64,000 nucleotides of DNA from Pontibacter qinzhouensis (GCF_008017455.1 NZ_VRTY01000008.1:28355-92354), one strand, 5' to 3'; counted from the first letter of the stretch, positions 35,416 through 44,907 are shown. The notes: generated by a model from the letters alone, not told the origin. A program made the numbers and translations.

Positions 35416-35472
35416 AATTATTCTAATCAAATCAGCCTTCCAAAGCTTTTTGAGCTGATTTTACTCAAGGGT
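35416..35472 (+). repeat. 57-bp dispersed repeat, copy 11
   Basis: Starts AATTATTCTAATCAAATCAG and ends CTCAAGGGT, for 57 bp. Inside, AAATCAGC (35429-35436) pairs perfectly with GCTGATTT (35454-35461). It ends 4 bp from the stop codon of the hydrolase gene. Confidence 0.88.
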
Positions 35473-35476
35473 GCTT

Positions 35477-36292
35477 CTAGCGTTGTGAGGTGTTTGTGCG
35501 TTGCTGCCGCAGGAGCTTTGCCACCTCCTGCAACAGGTGCGTGTGGCCTGTTTGCAGCACCTTCAGTTTGCCCTTGTCCAATGCCTGCACAAAGGCTTCG
35601 AACCGTTTGGGTGCTATTACCTTGTCGAACTGGCCCAGGTAGACCGTTACAGGCACCTGCTGCTGGTTTAGCTTTTCTATAATTGCTTTATTATCGAAGC
35701 GCAGGTATTTAAAGCCGATCCAGCTGCGGTACACGCGCAGGCGGCGCTGGCGGGTATCCATTTGGTGGCGGGCAAAGCGCAGGAGGCCCTTGCTGACCAG
35801 CTTCAGCCTGTGCATTACTTTCAGGAACCGGAAAAAGGGAGCAGGTTTGAGAACAGTGCGTTTAAAGAGTTGCTGCATCCAGCCTGGGTAAGTGGCCATG
35901 TTGTACCAGAAGCTCGTCTGTATACCGTCGGGGGCAATCAGGTGCAGTTCATTTAATTTTTCGGACATTTGCTCTACCAGGGCCAGGGCAAACTTACCGC
36001 CCATGCTGTAGCCCATCAACGAAAAACGGTTTATGCCTTCCTGCTCCAGTAATCGCCCCACCAACTCGTGCAAGTGCTCTTTGGTAAGCGGCGAATTGCT
36101 TTTCCGGAGGCTGCTTTTGCCATGGAAAAACAGATCGAAAGCAAAAATAGTATACTCCTCCCCCAGCGCCTGCTCCATCGGCAGAAAATAAGCACTTGTT
36201 TGCCCGTACCCATGAAACGCCAGCATAGCTTTACTGCCCCGGCCCAAAACCCGGTAATGCAAACGCGAATGCTGGTGTTCCAGGAAAGGCAT
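35477..36292 (-). CDS. Alpha/beta hydrolase
   Basis: 271 residues, no signal peptide. It shows the canonical fold order: oxyanion segment AFHGYGQT, the nucleophile elbow GYSMGG (Ser at about 95), an acid in YLGQFDKV and the catalytic His in TGHTHLL. A lid of basic helices (about 130-195) is rich in R and K (FARHQMDTRQRRLRVYRSW). It lies downstream of DUF502, ispH and cmk on the same strand, about 110 bp away. Substrate unknown. Confidence 0.88.
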   Translation of the reverse strand: MPFLEHQHSRLHYRVLGRGSKAMLAFHGYGQTSAYFLPMEQALGEEYTIFAFDLFFHGKSSLRKSNSPLTKEHLHELVGRLLEQEGINRFSLMGYSMGGKFALALVEQMSEKLNELHLIAPDGIQTSFWYNMATYPGWMQQLFKRTVLKPAPFFRFLKVMHRLKLVSKGLLRFARHQMDTRQRRLRVYRSWIGFKYLRFDNKAIIEKLNQQQVPVTVYLGQFDKVIAPKRFEAFVQALDKGKLKVLQTGHTHLLQEVAKLLRQQRTNTSQR

Positions 36293-36404
36293 GGACGAGA
36301 AACTAGTTAAATAGATTCTAGATGTTAGATGCTAGACCTTATGTTAGTAAAGAGTGAAGAGTTGCTCTTTCATCCTCTCATTCAAAATTCCAAATTCCAG
36401 ACAC

Positions 36405-36947
36405 CTAAAGCTTCGATACGCCGCCCGACACCACAAACTTCATGACATCGGAGCTTGGCAGGTCGAGGTACACCACGTTCTTTTTGGGCACGATAAAGAG
36501 CTCGCCCGAAAAGTTGTAGGAGTGCGGAAAGTATACGGCTACCCGGTCGTCCAGGGTAATGCTCTGGAATTGCTCCTGCGTTACAAAGCCCATTTTAAAG
36601 TTGTCAGATGCTTCTGTCATCTTCACCATTACTGGTTTGTTAAACTTCTGGTTGTCGCCAACAAAGGCATCGAACAGGTCTTTTATGCTGGAGTAGATAA
36701 TGCTCACGAGCGGCACCTTGTTTAACAGACGCTCCCCTACCACAAACAGAGGTTTCACAAAAAAGAAAGACCCGATGAAACCCACAAAAGTAAGGAGCAT
36801 TACCATGAGCAGGATACCCAGCCCGGGCACCCCCAGGTCAACCATGCTATCCAGCCAATCGATAACCGCTACCACAATCCAGATGGTGATGGCAAGCGGT
36901 GCCATAATTAAAAGTCCGTTCAGGAAGTAACGAAAGATGCGTGCCAT
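36405..36947 (-). CDS. DUF502 membrane protein
   Basis: 180 residues from the ATG at 36947, which matches the family start (ARIFRYFLNGLLIMAPLAIT). Two membrane helices (about 9-31 and 43-70) are followed by a soluble DUF502 domain with PLVSIIYSSIKDLFDAF and RVAVYFPHSYNFSGEL. The family is widespread in bacteria and plants and proposed to be a membrane trafficking or scaffold protein, without a firm function. It is probably cotranscribed with the upstream ispH. Confidence 0.88.
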   Translation of the reverse strand: MARIFRYFLNGLLIMAPLAITIWIVVAVIDWLDSMVDLGVPGLGILLMVMLLTFVGFIGSFFFVKPLFVVGERLLNKVPLVSIIYSSIKDLFDAFVGDNQKFNKPVMVKMTEASDNFKMGFVTQEQFQSITLDDRVAVYFPHSYNFSGELFIVPKKNVVYLDLPSSDVMKFVVSGGVSKL

Positions 36948-37042
36948 GAGGAAGTAAGAAAAAGAAAGGCTCTGCGTTTGCAAAGCCTAAAGGTACTAAA
37001 AATCAGGAATTGTGCGGAGCCTGGCAAAGGCAGCAGCAGGTG

Positions 37043-37933
37043 TTACGCCATTGCCTTACTCATGTTATAAATACCATCTGACACCTGCTGCATCAGCCAC
37101 ATAGGTGTGGAAGTAGCACCGCAAATGCCTACACTTTCGGCGTCAGCAAACCACTCCTTTTCCAGCTCCTGCTCGTTTTCTACAAAGTAACTGTTGGGGT
37201 TGTGTTGCTTGCACACGCTGTAGAGGGCTTTTCCGTTAGAGCTTTTTTTGCCACTCACAAACACAATTACATCGTGCTCTGTAGAAAAGCGTGCCAACTG
37301 CGGCTCCCTGTTCGATACCTGCCGGCAAATACTGTCGTTGGCATCAAACACGGGCAAGGTACTGTCCTGGTTTGCCTGCTTTATACGGTCTTCGATCAGG
37401 GCTTTTATATGGTAGAAGCCTTTTGTGCTTTTAGTTGTCTGGCTAAACAGGGTAACCGGCCGTGTAAAGTCTATTTTATCCAGGTCTTCTTCTGTTGTTA
37501 CAATAATAGCTTCGTCGCCGGTCTGGCCGGTAAGGCCAATAACTTCGGCATGCCCCACCTGCCCGTAAATCACGATCTGGCCGGCATCTTTCTGAATAGA
37601 GTCGAAGGCGTGTTTTACGCGGTTCTGCAGCTTTAACACCACAGGGCAAGAGGCATCGATCAGCTCGATGTTGTTTTCGAGGGCCAACTGGTAAGTTTCT
37701 GGTGGCTCGCCATGTGCCCTGATAAGAACCTTACAATCGTGCAGCTGCCTCAGTTGCTCTCTGTCTATAATGCGCAAGCCTTTAGCATACAGGCGTTTCA
37801 CTTCCATGCCATTATGTACAATGTCGCCTAAGCAGTAAAGCTCCGGCGCGTGCTCCATCTCGTCTTCTGCCATCTGTATGGCAAATTCAACCCCAAAACA
37901 ATAGCCGGAATTCTTATCAATTGTTACGTTCAT
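37043..37933 (-). CDS. ispH: 4-Hydroxy-3-methylbut-2-enyl diphosphate reductase
   Basis: 296 residues. The three cysteines that hold the [4Fe-4S] cluster are present: C12 (SGYCFGVEFA), C96 (DASCPVV) and C203 (DSICRQVSNRE). The substrate-binding motifs GDIVHN and AHGEPPE are intact. The enzyme makes IPP and DMAPP in the last step of the MEP isoprenoid pathway. The usual AxxSTP element appears as GICGATSTPMWL. It starts 18 bp after cmk, so the two form an operon. Confidence 0.96.
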   Translation of the reverse strand: MNVTIDKNSGYCFGVEFAIQMAEDEMEHAPELYCLGDIVHNGMEVKRLYAKGLRIIDREQLRQLHDCKVLIRAHGEPPETYQLALENNIELIDASCPVVLKLQNRVKHAFDSIQKDAGQIVIYGQVGHAEVIGLTGQTGDEAIIVTTEEDLDKIDFTRPVTLFSQTTKSTKGFYHIKALIEDRIKQANQDSTLPVFDANDSICRQVSNREPQLARFSTEHDVIVFVSGKKSSNGKALYSVCKQHNPNSYFVENEQELEKEWFADAESVGICGATSTPMWLMQQVSDGIYNMSKAMA

Positions 37934-37951
37934 TTCTAAAAAGCTACTCTT

Positions 37952-38647
37952 TTACTCAGAAAAATCATGGACCAGCACCTTAGAGGCTACTTTGTCGAGC
38001 ACAAACTCTACCTGTTCATCAATTATCATATACGAGGTGTCGAGCAGGTAGGCGTCTTCGGCACGTCGCAAAGGGCTTTCGGCACGGGTAGAGTCTATCA
38101 GGTCGCGTTTTTCCAGGTTCTCTTTTATCTCGTTGAGGTTTACCAGCTGCTTTTTCTCCAGCAGTTCCTGCTGGCGGCGTTTAGCACGTGTGTCTACATC
38201 AGCTGTCATAAAAATCTTAACTTCAGCATCGGGGAAAACGGCAGTGCCAATGTCGCGGCCATCCATTACCACACCGCGTTTGCGGCCCATTTTCTGCTGT
38301 TGCGCTACCATGGCTCTGCGCACCTCCACCAGCACGCTCACCTCGCTCACCTGGTTGGAGATGTACATTTTCCGGATCTCGTCTTCTACGTTCAGGCCGT
38401 TCAGGTACACTTCGTTGCGCTTAACTTTTGGGTTGTAGTTAAAGGCTACGTCTATGCTGTCGAGCGCTTTGCTTATTTCTTTGGGGTTGGTAAACGATAC
38501 GTGGTTCTGAAGGAAATAAAGCGTAACGGCACGGTACATAGCCCCCGTATCGATGTAGGCATACCCTAGCTCGGCGGCAACTCTTTTGGCGGTAGTACTT
38601 TTACCACAAGAAGAATAACCATCGATCGCGATCACAATTTTTTTCAT
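37952..38647 (-). CDS. cmk: Cytidylate kinase
   Basis: 231 residues from the ATG at 38647; three upstream codons with a TTG are possible. The P-loop reads GYSSCGKST (10-18), followed by YIDTGAMYRA and GRDIGTAVFPDAEVKIF, all typical of Cmk. It phosphorylates CMP and dCMP. It is the first gene of the cmk-ispH-DUF502 group and follows a tiny lipoprotein gene by 17 bp. Confidence 0.95.
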   Translation of the reverse strand: MKKIVIAIDGYSSCGKSTTAKRVAAELGYAYIDTGAMYRAVTLYFLQNHVSFTNPKEISKALDSIDVAFNYNPKVKRNEVYLNGLNVEDEIRKMYISNQVSEVSVLVEVRRAMVAQQQKMGRKRGVVMDGRDIGTAVFPDAEVKIFMTADVDTRAKRRQQELLEKKQLVNLNEIKENLEKRDLIDSTRAESPLRRAEDAYLLDTSYMIIDEQVEFVLDKVASKVLVHDFSE

Positions 38648-38664
38648 AAAGCGCAAGATAGAAA

Positions 38665-38823
38665 CTAGTTAGAGTCACAAGGGCAAGGCACGTTTTTACC
38701 ACGCTTGCTCTTTTTTTGATAAGCAGCCGTTTTCTTCTGCTGAGGGGTTTTGGTGGAACAGCCTGCCAGCGGACCTGTGGCCAGAAAAGCGGCCAGCACC
38801 ACATAGGAAATTATCTTTCTCAA
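38665..38823 (-). CDS. 52-residue lipoprotein with CPC tail
   Basis: Read on the minus strand from a TTG at 38823. The signal peptide (RKIISYVVLAAFLATGPLAGC) ends in a perfect lipobox, LAGC at 19-22. The mature part is only about 30 residues: basic (QQKKTAAYQKKSKRGKN) and ending VPCPCDSN. It lies 17 bp upstream of cmk and is divergent from ade. No in-frame ATG exists, so expression needs the TTG. The clear lipobox argues for a real gene; the CPC tail hints at metal binding or a disulfide. Confidence 0.6.
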   Translation of the reverse strand: MRKIISYVVLAAFLATGPLAGCSTKTPQQKKTAAYQKKSKRGKNVPCPCDSN

Positions 38824-38909
38824 AACGACTAATTTTAATGCAAATATAAAGTAAATTACGGGTTTAAGACCTACCTCCAGGTATTTTATAAAATCACCTC
38901 CTACGTACC

Positions 38910-40550
38910 ATGCAAACAGACTTTTTTATTAGCGGACGCATTATAGACCTACACCAGCAGGAAATTTACGAAGGCACCGTTCATGTTGCTAACGGCCTGA
39001 TCAAAAAAATAGTTCGTGAAGCCACATCTGCTCAAAATTATATTCTGCCAGGCTTTGTAGATGCCCATGTGCATGTCGAAAGTTCTATGCTGGTGCCCTC
39101 TGAGTTTGCCAGACTGGCAGTAGTACATGGCACCGTGGCTACCGTATCGGACCCGCACGAGATCGGCAATGTATTGGGCGTGAAGGGGGTAGAGTATATG
39201 ATTGAGAACGGCAAAAAGGTGCCGTTTAAGTTCTATTTCGGGGCTCCCTCCTGTGTACCGGCCACTCCTTTTGAAACTGCAGGTGCCGAAATAACAGCAG
39301 CCGACATAGAAACGCTTTTTAAACGGGACGAGATAAAATACCTGGCCGAAATGATGAACTGGCCCGGCGTGCTGCACCGCGATGCTTCCGTGATGGAGAA
39401 AATTGCCCTCGCCCACCAATACGGCAAAGCTGTAGACGGACACGCACCCGGCCTGCAGGGGGAACAGGCACAGCAATATGCCAATGCCGGCATCAGCACC
39501 GACCACGAATGTTTTACCGCCGAAGAGGCCCTTGATAAACTGGCAGCCGGCATGAAGATCCTGATTCGGGAAGGAAGCGCTGCCAAGAACTTCGAAGCCC
39601 TTATTCCGTTGCTTGCCCAGTACCCCGACCGCATTATGTTTTGCTCCGACGACAAACACCCCGACAACCTGGTAGAAGGGCACCTGAACCTGCTCGTAAA
39701 ACGGGCGCTGGCCAAAGGGCACGATTTGTTCCACGTGCTACACGCCGCCTGCCTGAATCCTGTGCTACACTACAAACTGGAGGTTGGCCTGCTCCGCGAA
39801 AACGACCCGGCCGACTTTATACTTGTAGATAACCTCAACGATTTTAACGTAACAGCGACTTACATAAACGGTGAACTGGTGGCGGAGCAGGGTAAAACAA
39901 ACATTCCGTTTACATCAAGCGAAGAAATTAACAACTTCAACACCGAACCTAAAACAACCGAACAATTTGCCATAGCTGCTCTGGATGTAACACGCATTCG
40001 GGTGATAGAAGCCTTCGACGGGCAACTGATTACAAAAGAAGCCTGGGCCACTCCTAAGGTGGAGAACGGTAATATTGTATCGGATACGGAGCAGGATGTG
40101 CTGAAGCTGGCAGTGGTGAACCGCTACCAGAACACGGCACCTGCTGTAGCTTTTATTAAAAACACCGGCCTGAAACGTGGCGCACTGGCCTCTTCTGTCG
40201 GGCACGACTCGCATAATATTATAGCCGTAGGCGTAGACGATGCTAGTATTTGCCAGGCGGTGAACCTGATTATTCAGGCAAAAGGTGGCGTAGCAGCAGT
40301 AAATGGCGATTCCGAACAGCTCCTGCCTTTGCCGGTGGCCGGTATTATGTCAGCAGCAGATGGCTATGAAGTAGCAGCAGCTTATTCTGCTATAGACCAG
40401 ATGAGCAAGACCATGGGCAGCCAACTTTCCTCTCCGTTTATGACCTTATCGTTTATGGCGCTGTTGGTTATCCCATCGCTTAAACTCAGCGACAAAGGCC
40501 TGTTTAATGGCGATAGCTTTGCGTTTGTGCCTGTTGTGGAAGAATTGTGA
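38910..40550 (+). CDS. ade: Adenine deaminase
   Basis: 546 residues. An amidohydrolase-fold enzyme of the Ade family that converts adenine to hypoxanthine and ammonia in purine salvage. Metal-site motifs: [11 protein letters not shown] near residue 53, DGHAPGL near 183, DHECF, and [11 protein letters not shown]. The C-terminal domain with [13 protein letters not shown] and [20 protein letters not shown] is characteristic. It is followed after 111 bp by a TauE-type transporter gene on the same strand. Confidence 0.95.
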   Translation: MQTDFFISGRIIDLHQQEIYEGTVHVANGLIKKIVREATSAQNYILPGFVDAHVHVESSMLVPSEFARLAVVHGTVATVSDPHEIGNVLGVKGVEYMIENGKKVPFKFYFGAPSCVPATPFETAGAEITAADIETLFKRDEIKYLAEMMNWPGVLHRDASVMEKIALAHQYGKAVDGHAPGLQGEQAQQYANAGISTDHECFTAEEALDKLAAGMKILIREGSAAKNFEALIPLLAQYPDRIMFCSDDKHPDNLVEGHLNLLVKRALAKGHDLFHVLHAACLNPVLHYKLEVGLLRENDPADFILVDNLNDFNVTATYINGELVAEQGKTNIPFTSSEEINNFNTEPKTTEQFAIAALDVTRIRVIEAFDGQLITKEAWATPKVENGNIVSDTEQDVLKLAVVNRYQNTAPAVAFIKNTGLKRGALASSVGHDSHNIIAVGVDDASICQAVNLIIQAKGGVAAVNGDSEQLLPLPVAGIMSAADGYEVAAAYSAIDQMSKTMGSQLSSPFMTLSFMALLVIPSLKLSDKGLFNGDSFAFVPVVEEL

Positions 40551-40640
40551 ATAAGTGGATGAGTGAATAGATGGATGAATAATAAATGACTTAAATTTCA
40601 CAGTCTTATAATTAAATGATATTCTCTCATTCTCAATTAA
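40548..40640. repeat. Degenerate GAATGAGTG-type tract
   Basis: After the ade stop codon the sequence is a run of AAGTGGATGAGTGAATAGAT-like units and then AATTAAATGATATTCTCTC. It resembles the tract between mutA and mutB. No promoter or terminator is evident. Confidence 0.4.
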
Positions 40641-40661
40641 AAAAAACAGGCACAGCAACAG

Positions 40662-41507
40662 ATGGACGTGTTCTTTATCTTTCTTATTGGCATTGTGGTA
40701 AGCGGCTTTGGCACGATCATCGGGTTTGGTGGCGGTGTGTTTATGGTGCCGGTGCTGATTATTTTTTTCGGGTATAACATTGAAATCGCTATCGGCTCTA
40801 CTATGGCAGCCCTTGTGCCGGCCTCCATTATTGCTTCCGTTTTTAACCTCCGCGACAAAAGCATCGATTACCTGGTGGGCACCCTCATTCAGCTTCCGGC
40901 GGTGGCAGGCACTGTGTTAGGAGCCTTTCTGGTAGCTTCGCTGCCGGTGTTTCAGTTGCAGTTTATTTTCTCGGTGTTTGTAACATTTATTGGCATTGTT
41001 CTGCTCTACAACAAGCGCAAAGAAGAACCGCCCAAACACTCAGGACTGATGTACCACATGCGTAGTGTGCCAACTTCGTTTATCCGGAAGAACAAGGTGA
41101 AAAAGATGGCGTACCGGCTCAACGTAGGACTGGTGGCTGTTTTCGGGTTTATTTCGGGCGTTATTGCAGGGCTTTTCGGAATTGGGGGTGGTTTTCTGCA
41201 AACCCCTATCATGATAAAGTTTTTCCGGATGCCTTACCAGGTGGCAACGGCTACCTCCCTTTTTATTTTGGTTATTACAAGTTTTACAGGCTTTGTGAGC
41301 CACTACCTGATCGGGAATATTTTCTGGAGCCGGAGCCTGCCCATTATAGCTGGCTTTGCCGTTGGCGCTATTGGCGGTAACATCATTAAACAGAAGTACC
41401 CTCCAAAAAACCAAATAGACAGGCTGATAGCACTGGGGCTCCTACTGGCCGGCCTGAGTGTTCTGTTGCACCTGGCCATTAAATCCAGCTTTGGCTTCTC
41501 TTTCTGA
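40662..41507 (+). CDS. TauE/SafE-family anion exporter
   Basis: 281 residues with about eight membrane helices in two related halves. Each half carries the family motif: GFGTIIGFGGGVFMVPVL near the N-terminus and GVIAGLFGIGGGFLQTPIM around 170. Members export or import sulfite, sulfoacetate and similar organic anions. Substrate cannot be told from sequence, and the ade neighbour gives no metabolic clue. Confidence 0.92.
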   Translation: MDVFFIFLIGIVVSGFGTIIGFGGGVFMVPVLIIFFGYNIEIAIGSTMAALVPASIIASVFNLRDKSIDYLVGTLIQLPAVAGTVLGAFLVASLPVFQLQFIFSVFVTFIGIVLLYNKRKEEPPKHSGLMYHMRSVPTSFIRKNKVKKMAYRLNVGLVAVFGFISGVIAGLFGIGGGFLQTPIMIKFFRMPYQVATATSLFILVITSFTGFVSHYLIGNIFWSRSLPIIAGFAVGAIGGNIIKQKYPPKNQIDRLIALGLLLAGLSVLLHLAIKSSFGFSF

Positions 41508-41551
41508 AAGATGCCCGGAACAGGTAAAAATTTGAAGGTTAACTCCTGCGC

Positions 41552-41608
41552 AATTATTCGAATGAAAATGGCCTTCCAAAGTGTTTTTCAGGAAAAACGT
41601 TCAAGGGT
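41552..41608 (+). repeat. 57-bp dispersed repeat, copy 12
   Basis: Starts AATTATTCGAATGAAAATGG and ends GTTCAAGGGT, for 57 bp. The middle contains its own hairpin, GTTTTTC-AG-GAAAAAC. It lies between convergent genes. Confidence 0.9.
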
Positions 41609-41628
41609 TGGGTTACAAGTGCCTGCTC

Positions 41629-42066
41629 CTAATTGTTTACCGGCTTGTCAGAAAAATACTTTTCGAAAAGGTATTTTATTTTTTCGATTGTAAGCGGTTT
41701 GGTAAGGTACTCGGCAGCGTAGTTGGCAGAGTTTGTCGTATCGTGCGGGTGCGTAGAGGTGGTGAGCACTGTCATCACAATTTTGCTTCTGAAATCTTTG
41801 TCTAACCGCTCGTATAGCTCCAGCATCTCGAAGCCATCCATTACAGGCATATTTATGTCCAGGAAAATAAGCTCCGGAGCAAAGTAGTTTGCGTTCGAAG
41901 GGTCGTAGTTGTTGTTACTTACATTGTATAAATAATCGAATGCTTGCTTACCATTAACGAATGTGCGGATCTGGTCCGTTACCTGCATTCTTTCCAGAAG
42001 CCGCTGGTTCAGGAAATTAGTTGTATCATCGTCATCGATAAGTAAGATACCTGATAATTTTCTCAT
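41629..42066 (-). CDS. Stand-alone CheY-like response regulator
   Basis: 145 residues, receiver domain only. Acidic triad DDDD (11-14), phosphorylated aspartate D70 in FLDINMPVMDG, T102/T103 and K123 in LTKPL are all present. There is no output domain, so it acts by protein contact. It starts 8 bp after the histidine kinase gene, so the two are a cotranscribed pair. The loop before D70 (NNNYDPSNANYFAP) is longer than usual, as in the Rcp1-type regulators paired with phytochrome-like kinases. Confidence 0.93.
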   Translation of the reverse strand: MRKLSGILLIDDDDTTNFLNQRLLERMQVTDQIRTFVNGKQAFDYLYNVSNNNYDPSNANYFAPELIFLDINMPVMDGFEMLELYERLDKDFRSKIVMTVLTTSTHPHDTTNSANYAAEYLTKPLTIEKIKYLFEKYFSDKPVNN

Positions 42067-42074
42067 AAAATAGG

Positions 42075-43364
42075 TTAAAATCCAGCTCTCAGTTTTACGT
42101 GCGGAAACCGAAGTATAAAGGTTGTGCCTTTCCCAACTTCAGAAGCTACGTCTATTAGGCCATTGTAGTTATCCATAATCCGCTTTACAATGTAAAGCCC
42201 TACGCCGCTTCCATCTATGTGGTCGTGCAAGCGTTTAAAGAGGCTGAACATTTTCTTCTCGTTTCCGCGGAGCTCCACCCCTATGCCATTGTCGGTTACA
42301 GACAAAACTAAATAATCTTCTTCAACTTTAATACTAAAAAAAACAACGGCTGCCCTGTCTGGCGACCGGTATTTAATGGCGTTAGTAAGCAGGTTGTAAA
42401 AAACGCTCTGCAAATCTTTACGCTTAATAAGGGCAGCAGGGTACGCAGCAAAATCTGTCATAATCCTGATGCCAGATTGTTCAATGGTGTCGGCAATAGA
42501 CTCCTGCACACTTTCCAGCACCTCTTTAAAAGACTCGGCCTGCTGACTGGAGCTTATTTCGTGCCTTTGCTTTACCAGGCTCACCTCGGTCAGGTCATGT
42601 ATGGTGCGGTTCATTTGCTTGAGCGAACTCTCCAGCCGTGCCAGAACGTGCTGCACATGCTTATCTACAGGGGGCAGTTCCTCTACCAGAACATCCAGCA
42701 ACCCTCCAATGTTTATAATCGGTGCTTTTAAGTCGTGCGAGGCACAATATACAAAGTTATCGAGTTCGTTATTAGCAATCTGTAGCTCGTGGTTAAGCGA
42801 CTGTAACTCCTGTTGCGCCCTGGTGCGTTCCAGCACCTCTTTCTCCAGATCCTGGTTGGCCAGCTGTAACGCCAATGTACGATCGGCTACCCGCTTTTCG
42901 AGCTCCTGGTTAACTACATGCAGCTCTTCCTGCGCTTTGCGGCGTTCCTCTACCTCTACCTGCAATTGCTGATTTAGGGCCTTTAGCTGGTCGTGGCTAG
43001 GCAGCGCCAGCAGCACCGGCACCGATTTGTAAACTGCTATAGCCGTACCTACCGATAAAAAACCAGTGATTACCTTCACCACCCCCTCCAGCCTGTAGGT
43101 CGGAATCCAGACCGTCCAGATATCGATGACGTGAGTAGTGCCGCAGGCGAAAATAAAGGCGGCAAACAGCATAAACACATACCTATGGGTGAGGTCGGTG
43201 CGTTTGCGGGCAAAGTAAAAAAGCAGCAAGGGAAGCGAGAAGTAAGCCAGGGCAATAAGCAAATCGCCTCCAACGTTGAGCCACAAAATTTCGGGCCGCC
43301 AGAAATAACAATGCCCATGGGGCATGAAGTCTGCCTCTATAATATTTGAAAAAAAATTCTTCAT
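42075..43364 (-). CDS. Histidine kinase with ethylene-receptor-type (ETR1-like) transmembrane sensor
   Basis: 429 residues. Three membrane helices (about 27-51, 60-84 and 95-118) form a sensor that aligns without gaps to the plant ETR1 ethylene-binding domain, offset by nine. D34, Y41, I71, C74 and H78 equal ETR1 D25, Y32, I62, C65 and H69; C65 and H69 are the copper ligands (here CGTTH). A coiled coil (125-200) leads to HisKA with H210 (SHDLKAP), then N324/N328, DNGIGV and GSGVGL. It probably signals through the next gene, a lone receiver. Whether it binds Cu(I) and ethylene is inference from the residues. Confidence 0.88.
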   Translation of the reverse strand: MKNFFSNIIEADFMPHGHCYFWRPEILWLNVGGDLLIALAYFSLPLLLFYFARKRTDLTHRYVFMLFAAFIFACGTTHVIDIWTVWIPTYRLEGVVKVITGFLSVGTAIAVYKSVPVLLALPSHDQLKALNQQLQVEVEERRKAQEELHVVNQELEKRVADRTLALQLANQDLEKEVLERTRAQQELQSLNHELQIANNELDNFVYCASHDLKAPIINIGGLLDVLVEELPPVDKHVQHVLARLESSLKQMNRTIHDLTEVSLVKQRHEISSSQQAESFKEVLESVQESIADTIEQSGIRIMTDFAAYPAALIKRKDLQSVFYNLLTNAIKYRSPDRAAVVFFSIKVEEDYLVLSVTDNGIGVELRGNEKKMFSLFKRLHDHIDGSGVGLYIVKRIMDNYNGLIDVASEVGKGTTFILRFPHVKLRAGF

Positions 43365-43505
43365 CGGGAAATTTTAGGAGGTAGACATCTGAAAAAACTG
43401 AAAGACCAGGGCTGGCAGTGCACCAGTTGCTGCTTAATAGCGGTTAACAGAGCAACCTAAACAGGCACAGCGCATTAATTCTTACAAATGTGCTAAGTTA
43501 AACCA

Positions 43506-43535
43506 AAAAGCCTGAAACATAAGCTTCAGGCTTTT
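43506..43535 (-). terminator. Terminator after the cysteine synthase-like gene
   Basis: AAAAGCCTGAA / TTCAGGCTTTT, an 11-bp perfect stem with an 8-nt loop, 26 bp after the stop codon. Confidence 0.85.
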
Positions 43536-43560
43536 AAATGAAAAATAAAATTATCAGATG

Positions 43561-44544
43561 TTAATCGATGTAACCTTTGGAGCGCATCCAGTTATCGTTA
43601 TATATTTTTGCCAGGTAGCGGGTGCCGTGGTCTGGCAGCAGCACCACCATCGTGTCGTTTTCGGTCAGGTGCTCGCGCGCATACTCCAGGGCACCGTGCA
43701 CAGCCGACCCAGACGACCAGCCAACAAACAATCCTTCTTCGCGGGCCAGGCGGCGCGTCATAACCGCTCCGTCTTTGTCTGCTACTTTAATAAAGGTGTC
43801 GATCAGGTCGAAATCTACGTTCTTGGGCAGTATGTCTTCGCCTATGCCTTCGGTAGCATAAGGGTAAATCTCTTTCTCGTCGAAAATACCGGTTTCCTTG
43901 TATTTCTTAAAAACAGAGCCATACGTATCGATGCCAACTGTTACCAGCCCCGGGTTTTGCTCTTTCAGGTATCTGGAAATGCCTGAAACGGTGCCTCCTG
44001 TGCCTACACCTGTTGCGAAATATGTAATCTTGCCTTCTGACTGGTCCCAGATTTCGGGGCCAGTGGTGGCATAGTGTGCAGCCGTGTTCGACAGGTTATC
44101 GTATTGGTTCGGGTAAAAAGAATTCGGGATCTCCTTGTTCAGGCGTTTGGCCACCGAATAGTAAGACTGTGGGTCGTCAGGGGTAACGTCGGTGGGGCAC
44201 ACAATTACGTCGGCTCCCATAGCTTTCAGAATATCGATTTTCTCCTGCCCCTGCTTATCAGAAAGTGTAAAAATACATTTGTACCCTTTGGCTACAGCTG
44301 CCAGTGCCAGGCCCATGCCGGTGTTGCCGGAGGTTCCTTCTATAATAGTGCCTCCAGGCTTCAGAATACCAGCTTTCTCGGCATCCTCAATCATTTTTAT
44401 GGCCATGCGGTCTTTTACCGAGTTGCCTGGGTTCATGTACTCTACCTTGGCAAGGATAGTGGCTTTAATGCCTTCGGTTACCTTGTTTAGTTTTACCAAA
44501 GGAGTATTGCCGATTGCCTCGGTTATATGATTCAGATACTTCAT
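43561..44544 (-). CDS. PLP-dependent cysteine synthase / cystathionine beta-synthase family enzyme
   Basis: 327 residues, fold type II. The PLP lysine lies in NPGNSVKDRMA (K about 44), with the substrate loop EGTSGNTGMGLA (about 69-80) and the phosphate loop GVGTGGTVSG. The sequence style (SDKQGQEKIDILKAMGADV, YPNQYDNLSN) leans to cystathionine beta-synthase, but the C-terminal CBS pair found in many of those is absent. It makes cysteine or cystathionine from serine derivatives. Monocistronic with its own terminator. Confidence 0.88.
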   Translation of the reverse strand: MKYLNHITEAIGNTPLVKLNKVTEGIKATILAKVEYMNPGNSVKDRMAIKMIEDAEKAGILKPGGTIIEGTSGNTGMGLALAAVAKGYKCIFTLSDKQGQEKIDILKAMGADVIVCPTDVTPDDPQSYYSVAKRLNKEIPNSFYPNQYDNLSNTAAHYATTGPEIWDQSEGKITYFATGVGTGGTVSGISRYLKEQNPGLVTVGIDTYGSVFKKYKETGIFDEKEIYPYATEGIGEDILPKNVDFDLIDTFIKVADKDGAVMTRRLAREEGLFVGWSSGSAVHGALEYAREHLTENDTMVVLLPDHGTRYLAKIYNDNWMRSKGYID

Positions 44545-44621
44545 GTAAGGTATGTTTGTGATTTAATGTAAAGGTAATATTTTGATCTCTATTTGTGATA
44601 ATATTGCCCTGATTCCTGCCT

Positions 44622-44679
44622 ACCCTTGACTCCTGTAAGCCTCCAAACTCTTCTGAAGGCCATTTCCATTTAAATAATT
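44622..44679 (-). repeat. 57-bp dispersed repeat, copy 13
   Basis: On the minus strand it starts AATTATTTAAATGGAAATGG and ends AGTCAAGGGT, for 58 bp. Confidence 0.88.
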
Positions 44680-44907
44680 TACCTGTTGCTTCGCAGTTGT
44701 CGGTGGTAACAGGCTACCATAGTTATTCCGGAACTGAAAAGGATAAAGCTGCCTGAGCAATAGATGCGTCCTAAACTTCACCTTTCAACGGGTAGAAAAC
44801 CATCTTCAACGTTTGCCGCTGCGTGTAACGGAAAACAGGATGCCATAAACCTGGGCAACTATCTGAGCTATCTGCCACCACTACTGCCCCGAAAAGTGCA
44901 AGCGCCA

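Noticed and set aside
38601..38804. 67-codon minus-strand frame over the cmk start
   Set aside because: It overlaps cmk and the small lipoprotein in another frame; the lipoprotein frame with its lipobox is the better gene.
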